DNA from: an uncultured Flavobacteriales bacterium
GTDB taxonomy: Bacteria > Bacteroidota > Bacteroidia > Flavobacteriales_D > Sanyastnellaceae
Direction of reading: 5' to 3'
Assembly (NCBI GenBank): GCA_913041135.1
Contig: CAJWIF010000003.1
Location: 1 to 57,983 of the forward strand
Length of the DNA: 57,983 nt
Part shown: positions 1-8,591 of the stretch, in pieces
Layout: each line of letters opens with the position of its first letter
Position numbering within the stretch: position 1 is the stretch's first letter
Notes under the pieces: generated by a model
What the model was told of the DNA's origin: nothing
The model's database searches: none
The model's input: only the letters and a program-made list of their open reading frames with translations
Program-made: the position numbers and the translations under genes

Positions 1-1
1 G

Positions 2-709
2 GGTCTCGGTGAAGCGGGCCAGCTCAATATCCCATCTTCGGAACAAGCCGATAAGGCGTATCCGTGGTTGTTGCAATTCCTGCCCACGGGATTGAAAGGC
101 TTGGCTTTCGCGGCATTGGCTGCAGCCATAGTTTCGTCATTGGCGTCCATGCTCAACTCGACCGCAACCATTTTCACAATGGACATTTACAAGCAATACA
201 TCAACCCCAATGCGGATGACCGGGCTACTGTGCGCATGGGGCGGATCAGCGCGGTGGTCGCCTTGGTCATTGCGAGTGTGATGGCACCGCTTTTGGGAGG
301 GATTGACCAAGCGTTTCAATTCATTCAGGAATACACGGGAGTCGTAAGCCCAGGAATCTTGGCGGTATTCATTCTGGGATTGTTCTGGAAGAAAACGACC
401 AATAAAGGAGCCATTACCGGCGCTTTGGTGTCCATTCCCATTGCGATGTATTTCAAAGTTGCTCCAAAGGGCTGGTCAGAGAGCGCTGTATTTGTTGACC
501 TGCCATTTTTGCATCAGATGGGCTATACCACGTTGTTGACGATGTTGGTCATTGCCGTCGTGAGCTGGTCGCAAAACAAAGGGGCGGACAACGAGAAGGG
601 CATTGCCATATCCAAGGAAACATTCAAGACAGGTAGCATTTACAACGTAGGGGCCTTCGCTGTGATGATCGTACTGGTGGTGTTGTATGGACTGTTCTGG
701 AGCGAATAG
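2..709 (+). CDS. Sodium:solute symporter family protein, C-terminal part (partial)
   Basis: This is the C-terminal ~235 residues of a sodium/solute symporter (SSS, SGLT-like), an inner-membrane protein that uses the sodium gradient to import a sugar or similar small solute. The frame is open from the first bases of the window, so the start lies outside. The stretch SSLASMLNSTATIFTMDIYK is a family hallmark. It is followed by hydrophobic segments (VVALVIASVMAPLLGG, SPGILAVFILGLFW, a TTLLTMLVIAVV segment and a final AVMIVLVVLYGLFW) typical of the last transmembrane helices. The substrate cannot be told from this part. The gene is convergent with the secreted propeller gene, with only six bases between the stops and no clear terminator. 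Confidence 0.85.
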   Translation, partial: GLGEAGQLNIPSSEQADKAYPWLLQFLPTGLKGLAFAALAAAIVSSLASMLNSTATIFTMDIYKQYINPNADDRATVRMGRISAVVALVIASVMAPLLGGIDQAFQFIQEYTGVVSPGILAVFILGLFWKKTTNKGAITGALVSIPIAMYFKVAPKGWSESAVFVDLPFLHQMGYTTLLTMLVIAVVSWSQNKGADNEKGIAISKETFKTGSIYNVGAFAVMIVLVVLYGLFWSE

Positions 710-715
710 AGCAGG

Positions 716-2239
716 TTACTGTGGCTTGACGACTTGATGAGACCAACGGTTGCCGTTGGAATTGACCACGGAGACGATCCAATTCCCAGCAGATGGCACA
801 TCGATGAAAATCTGATTTTGCCGGCTGCACGGGCCATGTGAAACGTGTCGGCCTTGAACATCCCAAAGGGTCCAATTCCCTGTAGACCATGATTCTGGAA
901 GATTTAAGAGAACGCCGGTGGCGGTGGTCTTACAGACTGGTTGCGTCAAAGCGTGAGGTTCACGCACGTCAAAAGGAATTTCTATGCCGCCTTTGAGGTA
1001 CTTGACCGTTCCATCACTGCTGTTTTGCCAAACCAGGTGGAGGGTTGGCATGTCGTCTGTTCCGGTAAACGCCAATTGAGGGCGGCGGTGTTGTCCAGAC
1101 CACTCCCCAGTGAGGTTGACGGCGATATCTGTTAACGTTGTGCCATTGCTCACGGCCAATTGCACATCATACCCGCCGGAATTTTGTTCCCAGGCCAATG
1201 CGATGATCGGGTCGCCATTTTGGGGGCTCCATAAATCCATGGTGGGATTGTTTTGCGTCGCATTCTCGAACTGGTTGACGGTGACGGGTACGGTCCCTAG
1301 GAGAGCGCCTGCTCCGTTGTTGGCCTCCAAATCCATCGAGCTGACGTAGACGCGGCTTTGGCCGGTAACGCCTCCGCCGTTCATGAACGCAGCACGCCAT
1401 GACCCGTCGGGAAGCGGTCCGCAAACCGTCGGTCCAGATGCGGGACAACTGTTGATGACCCAATCGATTGGATCCATATCGACCGCCGTGTCCCAATTGA
1501 CGCCATCGTCGGAACCGAGAAGCCAGAAATCCCGCACATTATTGTTGTTGTTCCGCACCAAATCATAATACCGACCATTGCCCCAAAAAGGAAGTGATGG
1601 GCAGCATTCGCAGACCGCATCGCCGTTTACGGCTTCACTGGCATTGACTGCAGGCAACCAGGATGTGCCTCCATCATTGGATTTTAAGATGCCCTCATAG
1701 ACCGAGTTGGTTCCAACCTTCACCCCGGCAAAGGGATCGCCGTCGGGGTCCATCCCAACGCAAGGCATGAAGTGATCTGTGGTTGCTTCAGGCACCATGG
1801 AAACCGGGGCTCCCCAGGTGACACCTCCATCATGAGAGGATACCGAACGTGCACCGGTGTCCCAATCACCACTGAGCATGTAGGTCAGGGTAATGTCGTC
1901 TCCATACGCTGCCATTTGCGGCCCTTCGGAGTCAGACATGAAGATGTTTTCTTCGGGATCAATTGCGGTGGGTTCGGTGAATGCTTGGCTTGTGTTGTCC
2001 CACTTGCACACATACAAATGGCCACTACCACCAAAGCAAAGCACCAACTCATCGGAACTGTTGGTGACCAACCCAATGGACTTGTTGCCGAAATCGCTCG
2101 ACGCTACATCCATTGGTTCCCCAACTGGAAAAAAGCCAAGAGACCCTTGTGCTATGAGCGTTGGCGATGGGAGCAAAACGATGGCAGTGACCAAAGCGAA
2201 AGCGAACAACAATCCGGAGGGAAGTTTATTTGAAATCAT
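716..2239 (-). CDS. Secreted sialidase-like beta-propeller protein with Asp-boxes and T9SS-like C-terminal domain
   Basis: A predicted secreted protein of about 507 residues. I chose the ATG at 2239 because it opens directly into a signal peptide (LLFAFALVTAIVLLP, ending near ALIAQ-like residues 29-32); an ATG four codons upstream is also possible. Three Asp-box motifs (SxDxGxxW type) lie near residues 135-142, 187-194 and 243-249, as in BNR/sialidase-fold propellers. Between the second and third is an unusual C-x-C-C cluster (CECCP, residues 210-214). The last ~65 residues resemble a T9SS type A sorting domain (WTLWDVQGRHV, then GNWIVSVVNSNG), suggesting export and surface anchoring or release. 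Sialidase activity is not shown: the catalytic Arg triad was not identified, so the protein may bind or cleave another glycan, or only share the fold. Confidence 0.72.
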   Translation of the reverse strand: MISNKLPSGLLFAFALVTAIVLLPSPTLIAQGSLGFFPVGEPMDVASSDFGNKSIGLVTNSSDELVLCFGGSGHLYVCKWDNTSQAFTEPTAIDPEENIFMSDSEGPQMAAYGDDITLTYMLSGDWDTGARSVSSHDGGVTWGAPVSMVPEATTDHFMPCVGMDPDGDPFAGVKVGTNSVYEGILKSNDGGTSWLPAVNASEAVNGDAVCECCPSLPFWGNGRYYDLVRNNNNNVRDFWLLGSDDGVNWDTAVDMDPIDWVINSCPASGPTVCGPLPDGSWRAAFMNGGGVTGQSRVYVSSMDLEANNGAGALLGTVPVTVNQFENATQNNPTMDLWSPQNGDPIIALAWEQNSGGYDVQLAVSNGTTLTDIAVNLTGEWSGQHRRPQLAFTGTDDMPTLHLVWQNSSDGTVKYLKGGIEIPFDVREPHALTQPVCKTTATGVLLNLPESWSTGNWTLWDVQGRHVSHGPCSRQNQIFIDVPSAGNWIVSVVNSNGNRWSHQVVKPQ

Positions 2240-2284
2240 TCTAAATACCATAAATAGGTGAGGTGGTGCCAAGGTACATCGGCT

Positions 2285-2292
2285 TAATTTTG
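2285..2292 (+). promoter_or_regulatory. -7 promoter element TAATTTTG of feoA
   Basis: An exact match to the Bacteroidota -7 consensus TAnnTTTG lies six bases before the ATG at 2298. Transcription would begin at or within a few bases of the start codon, so the mRNA would be leaderless or nearly so. No convincing -33 TTG was found at ideal spacing. Confidence 0.5.
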
Positions 2293-2297
2293 TGGAT

Positions 2298-2573
2298 ATG
2301 TTGGGAAAACGCCTTTCTGAAATGAAGCCCTTTGAAAAAGGAATCATCGATCGCATCGAATGCGAGGATGGAGCCATGGCTTTGATCGAAATGGGATGCT
2401 GTCCTGGAGAAGAAGTAGAAGTCGCTCACGTGGCTCCACGACGCGGACCCATGGCCATTGTGTCGGGTGGACGGAAGGTGGCATTGCGACGATCAGCAGC
2501 GGCTTTGCTTTGGGTTCGACCAGTGCTGATTGCAAGTGAATCGTTGCTTTCCAAGGAGCACGTCTGGGCCTAA
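2298..2573 (+). CDS. feoA: FeoA family ferrous iron transport accessory protein
   Basis: A small SH3-like FeoA-domain protein of about 91 residues, expected to work in the cytoplasm with the FeoB iron permease. Family features are the opening LSEMKPFEKGIIDRIE, the central IEMGCCPGEEVEVAHVAPRRGPMA and the final VALRRSAAALLWV strand pattern. The frame could also start at a GTG six bases upstream, but the ATG at 2298 fits the promoter element that ends at 2292. The gene is convergent with feoB, with the two ends about 35 bases apart, instead of lying upstream of it in one operon as is common. Confidence 0.85.
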   Translation: MLGKRLSEMKPFEKGIIDRIECEDGAMALIEMGCCPGEEVEVAHVAPRRGPMAIVSGGRKVALRRSAAALLWVRPVLIASESLLSKEHVWA

Positions 2574-2592
2574 CGTCAACTTCCGTAGGCTC

Positions 2593-2609
2593 CCCGTCAT
2601 ACGGGTTTT
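2593..2609 (+). terminator. Short hairpin with T-run after feoA
   Basis: CCCGT-CAT-ACGGG is followed by TTTT. This is a five-base-pair stem with a three-base loop, placed just after the feoA stop and touching the feoB stop. It fits a weak intrinsic terminator for feoA; in the feoB direction no T-run follows. Confidence 0.5.
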
Positions 2610-4695
2610 ACAGGCTCATCACTTGATACACGAGTAAGGCCAACCCATACGCCAAGAGTGTGAATCCAAGGGCTTGTCCCAAAGCCCAAGGCCAGCTGTT
2701 CAATTCCTTCCGTACGATGACAACGGTGCTCATGCATTGCATCGCGAACATATAGAAAACCAAAAGCGACGCTGCAGAGGCTGGATTCAGTAATGGTTTT
2801 CCTGTAGTCGGGTGAACTTCTGTTCCCAGACGTCGTTGCAACGATCGGATGCTGCCTTCCTCGAGTTGTTCGCCTGGAAACAGGGTGGACATGGTTCCGA
2901 CAAAGACTTCCCGCGCTGCAAAAGAACTCAGGATGGCGATGCCAATGCGGCCATCGTAACCCAACGGTCTGACCGCTGGCTCAATAAAATGACCGAGTTG
3001 CCCCAGCCAAGAGGCCTCCATGAGGGCAGCCTCCCCTTCAGAGATCGCTTCAGGAGAGACGGCATCGGCATGGGCTGCTTTGGCCTCATCCATGGCTCCT
3101 GATGGCCCCACTTTTCCCAATACCCAAAGAACGAGCGAGACGGCGAGAATGACTTTTCCTGCACTCCGTATGAAGTCCCATCCTTTCGACGCCATTTCCT
3201 GAACCACCTCCAAGAGCTTCGGCCAGCGATAGGCAGGCCACTCCATCGTGAAGGACCCCTCTTGCCGCTTGGGTAAACTGCGGTGCAATAGCCACGCTAA
3301 GCCGAGAGCCGACAAGGAGCTGACGGCGTACAGGCCAAATAAGAAGATGCCTTGTTGATTGAATAAGCCGCCAATCACATGTTTGTCTGGAACGAGAAAT
3401 CCAATGAGGAATGCATAGACAGGGAGTCGTGCACTGCATGTCATCAGCGGCGTAATCAAAATGGTGAGCAAGCGCTCCCGTTTCCCGGAGATTGAACGTG
3501 CCGCCATCACTGCAGGGACCGCACAAGCGAGGCCTCCAACGAGGGGTACAATGGAGCGACCATTCAATCCAATGCGCTGTAAAAACTGATCTCCTAAGAA
3601 CCCCACGCGTGCCATGTATCCTGTGGCCTCCATAGCGCTGATGAGACCGAATAAAACCATGATTTGCGGCACGAAGATGACGATGCCACCCAATCCATTG
3701 AGCAAGCCGTCTAGAAGCAGACTCCTCCACCACGTGGCAGGCATCATCTCCATAGCGGTCCGATGGACCCAACTGAACCCTGCGTCCACCACATCCATGG
3801 GGTACGCAGACCATGCATAGACCGCCTGGAACAAGGCGAAGAAAACTCCCGCCAAGATGACATGTCCCCAAAAAGGATGGGTGAAAACCCGATCCATCGA
3901 AGTCGTCCGCATGCTGGAATCTTTCCAATCGGACGGAGTTTCATTCGCATCTTTTGACCAGCGTGCAGTCCATTGCCGGATGCGTTCCATTCGCCACCCG
4001 GTTTCTTCCAGTTGAAGCGCTGCGCGCGACGTTGGAATTTCATCATGGGCTAGGGAAAGAGCGGCTTTCTGAGGAGCCGTTAACCATGTTGGAATGCTCT
4101 GCAGACGCAGATACCAAGAAAGACGTTGACGCGATTCTCCGGGGAAGGCCCCTTCCAAAATTTCAAAGGCTCCCGCCCAATTCGCAGGCGTCAAACGCGG
4201 CTCCTCTATGGTGCTTTCACGCAACGCACTGCTCATTAAAGATTTTTTCAAATCAACCGTGGAATCGTCGATTGCATTGATGGTGACGACATCAATGCCT
4301 GTGAGCTTGACCCAATCAGGAACATCGATTGGCGTGTCGTCTGTTCGGTTGATGACAATCGCGGCCTTGAACTGTAGTTCCAAGACTTGCAGTACCAGAA
4401 ACAAACTGCTCCGCAATTGAGCACTATCGATAACAAGCCAAATTGCATCGGGACGTGTAGCCGGATTCGAATCAAAGAGGATGCGTTGGGTCACCCGCTC
4501 ATCCTCTGATTGCGCATAGAGGCTATAGGTACCCGGTAAGTCGACGAGAGTCAAATGCGCATCTCCACGGATTGTGCCTTCGAGCGCATCAACGGTAATG
4601 CCGGGCATGTTGCCGACTTTACCTCGCGCATTTGTCAACCGGTTAAAAACGGTTGTTTTGCCACAGTTTGGATTGCCGATCAGCGCAATTTTCAC
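2608..4695 (-). CDS. feoB: Ferrous iron transporter FeoB
   Basis: A 695-residue GTP-dependent Fe2+ permease of the inner membrane. The N-terminal G domain shows G1 GNPNCGKT (residues 7-14), a G2/G3 region with NMPGITVD and DLPGTYSLYA, and G4 NRTD. A helical spacer leads to the membrane part, where the first gate region (GRSIVPLVGGLACAVPAVMA, then PLMTCSARLPVYAF with its conserved Cys) is intact. A second repeat follows with AAREVFVGTMSTLFP. Length and order are normal for the family. It is the last gene of a long minus-strand run, 70 bases after the EnvC-like gene; its usual partner feoA lies on the opposite strand just beyond its stop. Confidence 0.95.
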   Translation of the reverse strand: MKIALIGNPNCGKTTVFNRLTNARGKVGNMPGITVDALEGTIRGDAHLTLVDLPGTYSLYAQSEDERVTQRILFDSNPATRPDAIWLVIDSAQLRSSLFLVLQVLELQFKAAIVINRTDDTPIDVPDWVKLTGIDVVTINAIDDSTVDLKKSLMSSALRESTIEEPRLTPANWAGAFEILEGAFPGESRQRLSWYLRLQSIPTWLTAPQKAALSLAHDEIPTSRAALQLEETGWRMERIRQWTARWSKDANETPSDWKDSSMRTTSMDRVFTHPFWGHVILAGVFFALFQAVYAWSAYPMDVVDAGFSWVHRTAMEMMPATWWRSLLLDGLLNGLGGIVIFVPQIMVLFGLISAMEATGYMARVGFLGDQFLQRIGLNGRSIVPLVGGLACAVPAVMAARSISGKRERLLTILITPLMTCSARLPVYAFLIGFLVPDKHVIGGLFNQQGIFLFGLYAVSSLSALGLAWLLHRSLPKRQEGSFTMEWPAYRWPKLLEVVQEMASKGWDFIRSAGKVILAVSLVLWVLGKVGPSGAMDEAKAAHADAVSPEAISEGEAALMEASWLGQLGHFIEPAVRPLGYDGRIGIAILSSFAAREVFVGTMSTLFPGEQLEEGSIRSLQRRLGTEVHPTTGKPLLNPASAASLLVFYMFAMQCMSTVVIVRKELNSWPWALGQALGFTLLAYGLALLVYQVMSL

Positions 4696-4765
4696 GAGAC
4701 GAAATTCGCGGTTGACCTGCCGGGATACAATCCCATGAACAGGGGACTTTTCACTTCGGTAGGCG

Positions 4766-5980
4766 TCAGTTTTTCACCAACCATGAGGTGGGATTTTGCG
4801 GTGTTTGTTTCGCACCTTGAATTGCCCAGACCTCGAAATGCAATGCAGACCGGCTGGCCGAAGCCTTCACTTGACCGATACGCTCACCCCCCTCGATCCG
4901 ATCTCCTTTTTTCAGAGCAACCTGTTCCAAATTGCTGTAAACCGTGCGGAACGCACCGTGCGATAAAATCAGGGTTTGACCAGCGCCGGGAATGGTGAAC
5001 AAACTGCTTACCGTTCCGCTGAAAACCGCCACGACTGAACTACCGGCATCCGTTGTAATGTCGATTCCATTGTTGTCAATGGTAATCCCCGGTATTGTGG
5101 GATGCGGCTGCCGTCCGAATTTACCCGTGACGATACCGCGTAGAACCGGCCACCGCAAAGCGTTTTTATTTCGTTCGAATTCTGCAGACACCATTTTTCC
5201 TTCGGGGGTCAAGGCAAATTCTCCCTTTGATGAGGCGCGTTCAGCGGCTAACTCCTCTTCGATGATTCTCCGAATGGCTCCATTGAGTCGCTCTTGTTCC
5301 GCTTGGGCTTTTTTGACTTGTTTGCGCAATCGGGACTCTTCACCGCGCAAGCTTGAAACCAGATTAGCGCGCTCTGCGCGGTCATTTTTGAGTCGATCGC
5401 GTTCAGTTTCAATGTCCGCTAAGACATCCTCCAACGATACACGCTCTGCTTCAAGTGAGAGTTGATTGGAGTGCAGTTTGTTTTGAGCCAACTCGATTTC
5501 CAGTACATGCTCTTTCCGCAGCGTGGTATACGATTGAAGCAATTGGAAACGCAATGAAGCTTGTGCGAAGTCAGCGGCGGAAAAGAGATAAAGCCACGGA
5601 TTTTGTGCGAGTGAGATCCGATAGGCACTTCGAATCATGTGTGAATACTCGTCTTTCATCGCTCCGATGTGTCCTTGGAGCGCCCTGATTTCGCCGTCGG
5701 TACTCCGCATAGAGCGCTCTGTAGCTCGAATTTCAGATTGGTGATGCCGGACCAGTTTCTCACGCAGCGCCACCCGCTTTTCAATCAATCGCAGGGAGCC
5801 AACGGCATCATTTCGGTTGGAAGAAGCGTCTTTTAGCAAACGCTCGGTTGTCGCAATTTGAGCGTTGATGGCATCACGCTGTCGTTGCAAGCTGGCCTTG
5901 TCTTGGGGCCAAGCGATGAGTGCACTGCCACAGAGGGTCAGGAGCAGAAAGAAGGATTTAAAATCCGGTACGACGCTCAT
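4766..5980 (-). CDS. EnvC-like murein hydrolase activator with degenerate LytM (M23) domain
   Basis: A 404-residue exported protein from the ATG at 5980, chosen because it gives a clean signal peptide (FFLLLTLCGSALIAWPQ); it overlaps the end of the upstream lipoprotein gene by 23 bases. Residues ~28-250 form long coiled coils rich in Arg, Glu and Gln. Residues ~285-400 are an M23/LytM domain. Most zinc and catalytic positions are changed: the first His of HxxxD is Asn303 (D307 kept), the middle His is Asn350 in YSNL, and the first His of the final HxH is Ala379 (H381 kept). This matches EnvC/NlpD-type proteins, which do not cleave but activate amidases that split septal peptidoglycan. It is therefore probably a cell-division amidase activator, not an endopeptidase. 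Confidence 0.85.
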   Translation of the reverse strand: MSVVPDFKSFFLLLTLCGSALIAWPQDKASLQRQRDAINAQIATTERLLKDASSNRNDAVGSLRLIEKRVALREKLVRHHQSEIRATERSMRSTDGEIRALQGHIGAMKDEYSHMIRSAYRISLAQNPWLYLFSAADFAQASLRFQLLQSYTTLRKEHVLEIELAQNKLHSNQLSLEAERVSLEDVLADIETERDRLKNDRAERANLVSSLRGEESRLRKQVKKAQAEQERLNGAIRRIIEEELAAERASSKGEFALTPEGKMVSAEFERNKNALRWPVLRGIVTGKFGRQPHPTIPGITIDNNGIDITTDAGSSVVAVFSGTVSSLFTIPGAGQTLILSHGAFRTVYSNLEQVALKKGDRIEGGERIGQVKASASRSALHFEVWAIQGAKQTPQNPTSWLVKN

Positions 5981-6869
5981 AATTGTCCGGAATTTCAAAA
6001 GGAAAATCATAGGCCCTTCCAAAGCGAATACGCATAATTTCCCACTCCATATTCAGTCCGCCTTCTGGCGTTGTCACGGTCAAACGGGTTTCTTGAGGCC
6101 AGCGACCTTCTTCGCGGTCAGTGAATTCACTGCGTTCGATGGTCATGGATCGTTGGTAGTACAAGTCGTCGAAGCGATCTTGTAGCGGATCAAAAGTTAA
6201 CCCATCGAACCAATGCCGCTTCACCAATAAGTCGCCGTCGTCCGTCCGGTTTCGAACTCGTTCGTAGCGACGATCGGTCGCTTGTATGCCCAAAGAATCT
6301 TGAGGAGATAGCGCATTCTTGTCAACTCCAACCAATCGTTTGATTCGGCTGCTGTATTTGCTGATGAGGGCATAGGAAAAGCCATCAATACGGCTGTTGA
6401 ATTTATCCAATTCGGGGTCGATTGCCATGGGACGGCCGGTCAGGATATCCTGGATATCTGCGAAGGACAGTTCGGTGTCTGCCCATTCGCTGAGGGAGAC
6501 ATAATTGCCGGCATAATGAAAGCGATTTCCGGGAATCTTACTGAGCAGGCGAACGGAATCGGGCTCCAACAAAATCCGCGCGACTTCTACACCCAATGCC
6601 GGTGAAATACTGATCCAAATGGCACTGTCCTTCGCCATGCGAATGGAAGCTTTGAAGGAATCCACGCCATTGGCCGTTTCCACGGAAGCGTCAATTTTCA
6701 TTCCCAACCATTCCCATGGAATTTGATTGGCTTCGAATCCCTCGAGCACTTGGTTCGGATTGATATTGCGCAGTGGTTTACCTCGAGCAAGTCGCTGTTC
6801 GTTGGAGCAACTCGTCGAAAAGACGAGGATGCACACAAACAGAGCGAGGGAGTGGAGGCGGCTGAGCAT
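5958..6869 (-). CDS. DUF4292 family lipoprotein
   Basis: A 303-residue predicted lipoprotein. The N-terminus is a signal sequence ending in a lipobox-like STSC, with the lipidated Cys at residue 21. The rest, with an IRMAKDSAIWISISPALGVE strand pattern and a SWSF-less LolA-like beta fold, matches my memory of the Bacteroidota DUF4292 family. It may act in lipoprotein or outer-membrane biogenesis, but no function is established from sequence. Its start overlaps the stop of the TPR lipoprotein by one base (TGATG) and its end overlaps the EnvC-like gene, so these three envelope genes are almost certainly co-translated. No catalytic residues are recognised. Confidence 0.8.
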   Translation of the reverse strand: MLSRLHSLALFVCILVFSTSCSNEQRLARGKPLRNINPNQVLEGFEANQIPWEWLGMKIDASVETANGVDSFKASIRMAKDSAIWISISPALGVEVARILLEPDSVRLLSKIPGNRFHYAGNYVSLSEWADTELSFADIQDILTGRPMAIDPELDKFNSRIDGFSYALISKYSSRIKRLVGVDKNALSPQDSLGIQATDRRYERVRNRTDDGDLLVKRHWFDGLTFDPLQDRFDDLYYQRSMTIERSEFTDREEGRWPQETRLTVTTPEGGLNMEWEIMRIRFGRAYDFPFEIPDNYERRTGF

Positions 6870-8587
6870 CAGGATCCTTCTTCAATTTTACGTTTCAACG
6901 ACTCAGAGTTTCCTCCGCGTTCCAAAGCCGTATTCCAAGAATTCAGAGCGCCTTCAGGGTCTCCCATAGCCGATCGGATATCTCCATCGTGTTCCCAAAA
7001 CGTCCCATCGTTGCCGTTTGCTAAGAAAAGGGCCTGGGTGATGTAGTCCAAAGCTTCGGGGTAGCGCTCCATTTGGTACAACACCCATGCATGTGTGTCC
7101 AAAAAATTGGCTTCATCCGGTGCGAGCTCGATGGCCATGCTACTGCACGCAAAGGCGCGGTCTAAACGGCGCTTGTTTTGTGCCAAACGGTACGCATGGT
7201 TGTTCAAGAATGTTGGGTTGGTCGGGACTTTGGACAAGCTCCTTTCATAGGCCGCTTCTGCCGGCTCAACGTCGCCTTGCATGTGGAGAACGTCTCCAAG
7301 CAATCCCGCCAACTGCCCTTCAATCAATGGCGCATCCAAAACAACACCCAACCCTCCGTTGAAATAGCCAATGGCTTCTTCAAGCTCACCCTTTACCATG
7401 GATCCGATTCCTGCCAGGAGATAAAATTCGGCCTCCAAGGGAAACCGATCCATGGCTTCTTGAGCGTGCTGTATCATGGCCTCATATTCGTCCAGTTCAG
7501 CATCCAACGCGATGAGGTTGGTCCAAGCGGAAGGGATATGCGGTATGGCCACAACAGCCTTCTCCATGTGTTCTTTTGCCAATGCGGGTTGGCCAAGCAT
7601 TTGCGCCAAATCCGACGCGAGCATGAGGATGTTGCCATCCTCCTCATGGAGTTCAACGGCACGATCCATCAAGTTTACCAAAGGTCCTAAGAGCGCAGGA
7701 TTATGGGAAGCAAGCTGCAGGTACTGCACCAAGATGTCGTGCTTTTCTTCAACCAAAACATCTTCGGAATCAAAGGCAATCCACAGCGATTGCTGTGCCT
7801 TTTCGAGTTCGTTCCGGCTAGACCAGAGTTCGGCAAGTTCCAATTGAACCAATCCATTTCTTGGGTCGAGGCGTTGCAGCTGGAGTAAAACATCCAACGC
7901 AGCAGCCTCTTGTTCCGTTGCCAAAAGCATTTGAGCCCATTGAAGCTTGAAATCAAACTGATCGGGGTGTGCAATGACGGCCGCCTCTAAGGTTCGATAG
8001 ATGCCCAAATAATCTTGGCCTAACTCCATCAAATAGAGTTTCTGTAGCAGGACGTCGGGGTCGTTGGGGACGGCTTTTTCATAGGCTTTGCAAAGCGCAA
8101 GCGCTGCGTCGAGACCTCCTGCGTCAGCGAGCCGAAGCGTCCATTCCATGGTCCATTCAAAATCACCGGGACGCCGTTCCAAGATCCAAAGCAGATCGGC
8201 ATTGGCATCGTCATAACGGTCTAAACGCATATTGGTTTGCGCTCGAAACTCCCTGTACCACCGGTTTTCAGGATCGAGTTTGTTTGCGGCGTCGAAGTGC
8301 ATGAGAGCCGCGTTCCAACGTTCAAACTCCAAGTCGATTTTTCCCAAGTCGAAATGCAAGGAGCTTTCGTTGGGCTCCTGTTCTAAACACTCCATAAAGC
8401 CGGCATAAGCAGATTCAGGATCTCCTTTGGCCAAATGATTTTGGGCTTCGAAATACGACCGCTGAAACGCTTCTGAGTAGACCGGAAGTTGAGACAATTC
8501 GCTCGGTCCTTTGCACCCAAAGATTGCACCCGTCAATAGAATGAGGCTGATGCGGGTGTAGGTGCAGAAGGAGCGAGAGTAGAACAT
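6869..8587 (-). CDS. Tetratricopeptide-repeat lipoprotein
   Basis: About 572 residues from the ATG at 8587, which opens a signal peptide ending in a lipobox (IFGC, Cys25). Starts further upstream would overlap the nucleotidyltransferase and lengthen the leader, so I reject them. The mature part is built of TPR-like helical pairs throughout, for example SSLHFDLGKIDLEFERWNAA near residues 70-90, and a canonical C-terminal group with NHAYRLAQNKRRLDRAFACS, then DTHAWVLYQMERYPEALDYI. It is probably a periplasm-facing scaffold of the inner face of the outer membrane; the partner is unknown. It is coupled to DUF4292 by a one-base overlap and starts four bases after the upstream stop. Confidence 0.85.
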   Translation of the reverse strand: MFYSRSFCTYTRISLILLTGAIFGCKGPSELSQLPVYSEAFQRSYFEAQNHLAKGDPESAYAGFMECLEQEPNESSLHFDLGKIDLEFERWNAALMHFDAANKLDPENRWYREFRAQTNMRLDRYDDANADLLWILERRPGDFEWTMEWTLRLADAGGLDAALALCKAYEKAVPNDPDVLLQKLYLMELGQDYLGIYRTLEAAVIAHPDQFDFKLQWAQMLLATEQEAAALDVLLQLQRLDPRNGLVQLELAELWSSRNELEKAQQSLWIAFDSEDVLVEEKHDILVQYLQLASHNPALLGPLVNLMDRAVELHEEDGNILMLASDLAQMLGQPALAKEHMEKAVVAIPHIPSAWTNLIALDAELDEYEAMIQHAQEAMDRFPLEAEFYLLAGIGSMVKGELEEAIGYFNGGLGVVLDAPLIEGQLAGLLGDVLHMQGDVEPAEAAYERSLSKVPTNPTFLNNHAYRLAQNKRRLDRAFACSSMAIELAPDEANFLDTHAWVLYQMERYPEALDYITQALFLANGNDGTFWEHDGDIRSAMGDPEGALNSWNTALERGGNSESLKRKIEEGS

Positions 8588-8591
8588 GTTT

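Noticed and set aside
3086-3928. A 280-residue open frame within feoB on the same strand in another frame
   Set aside because: It is a shadow of the strongly conserved feoB frame, with no family features or start context.
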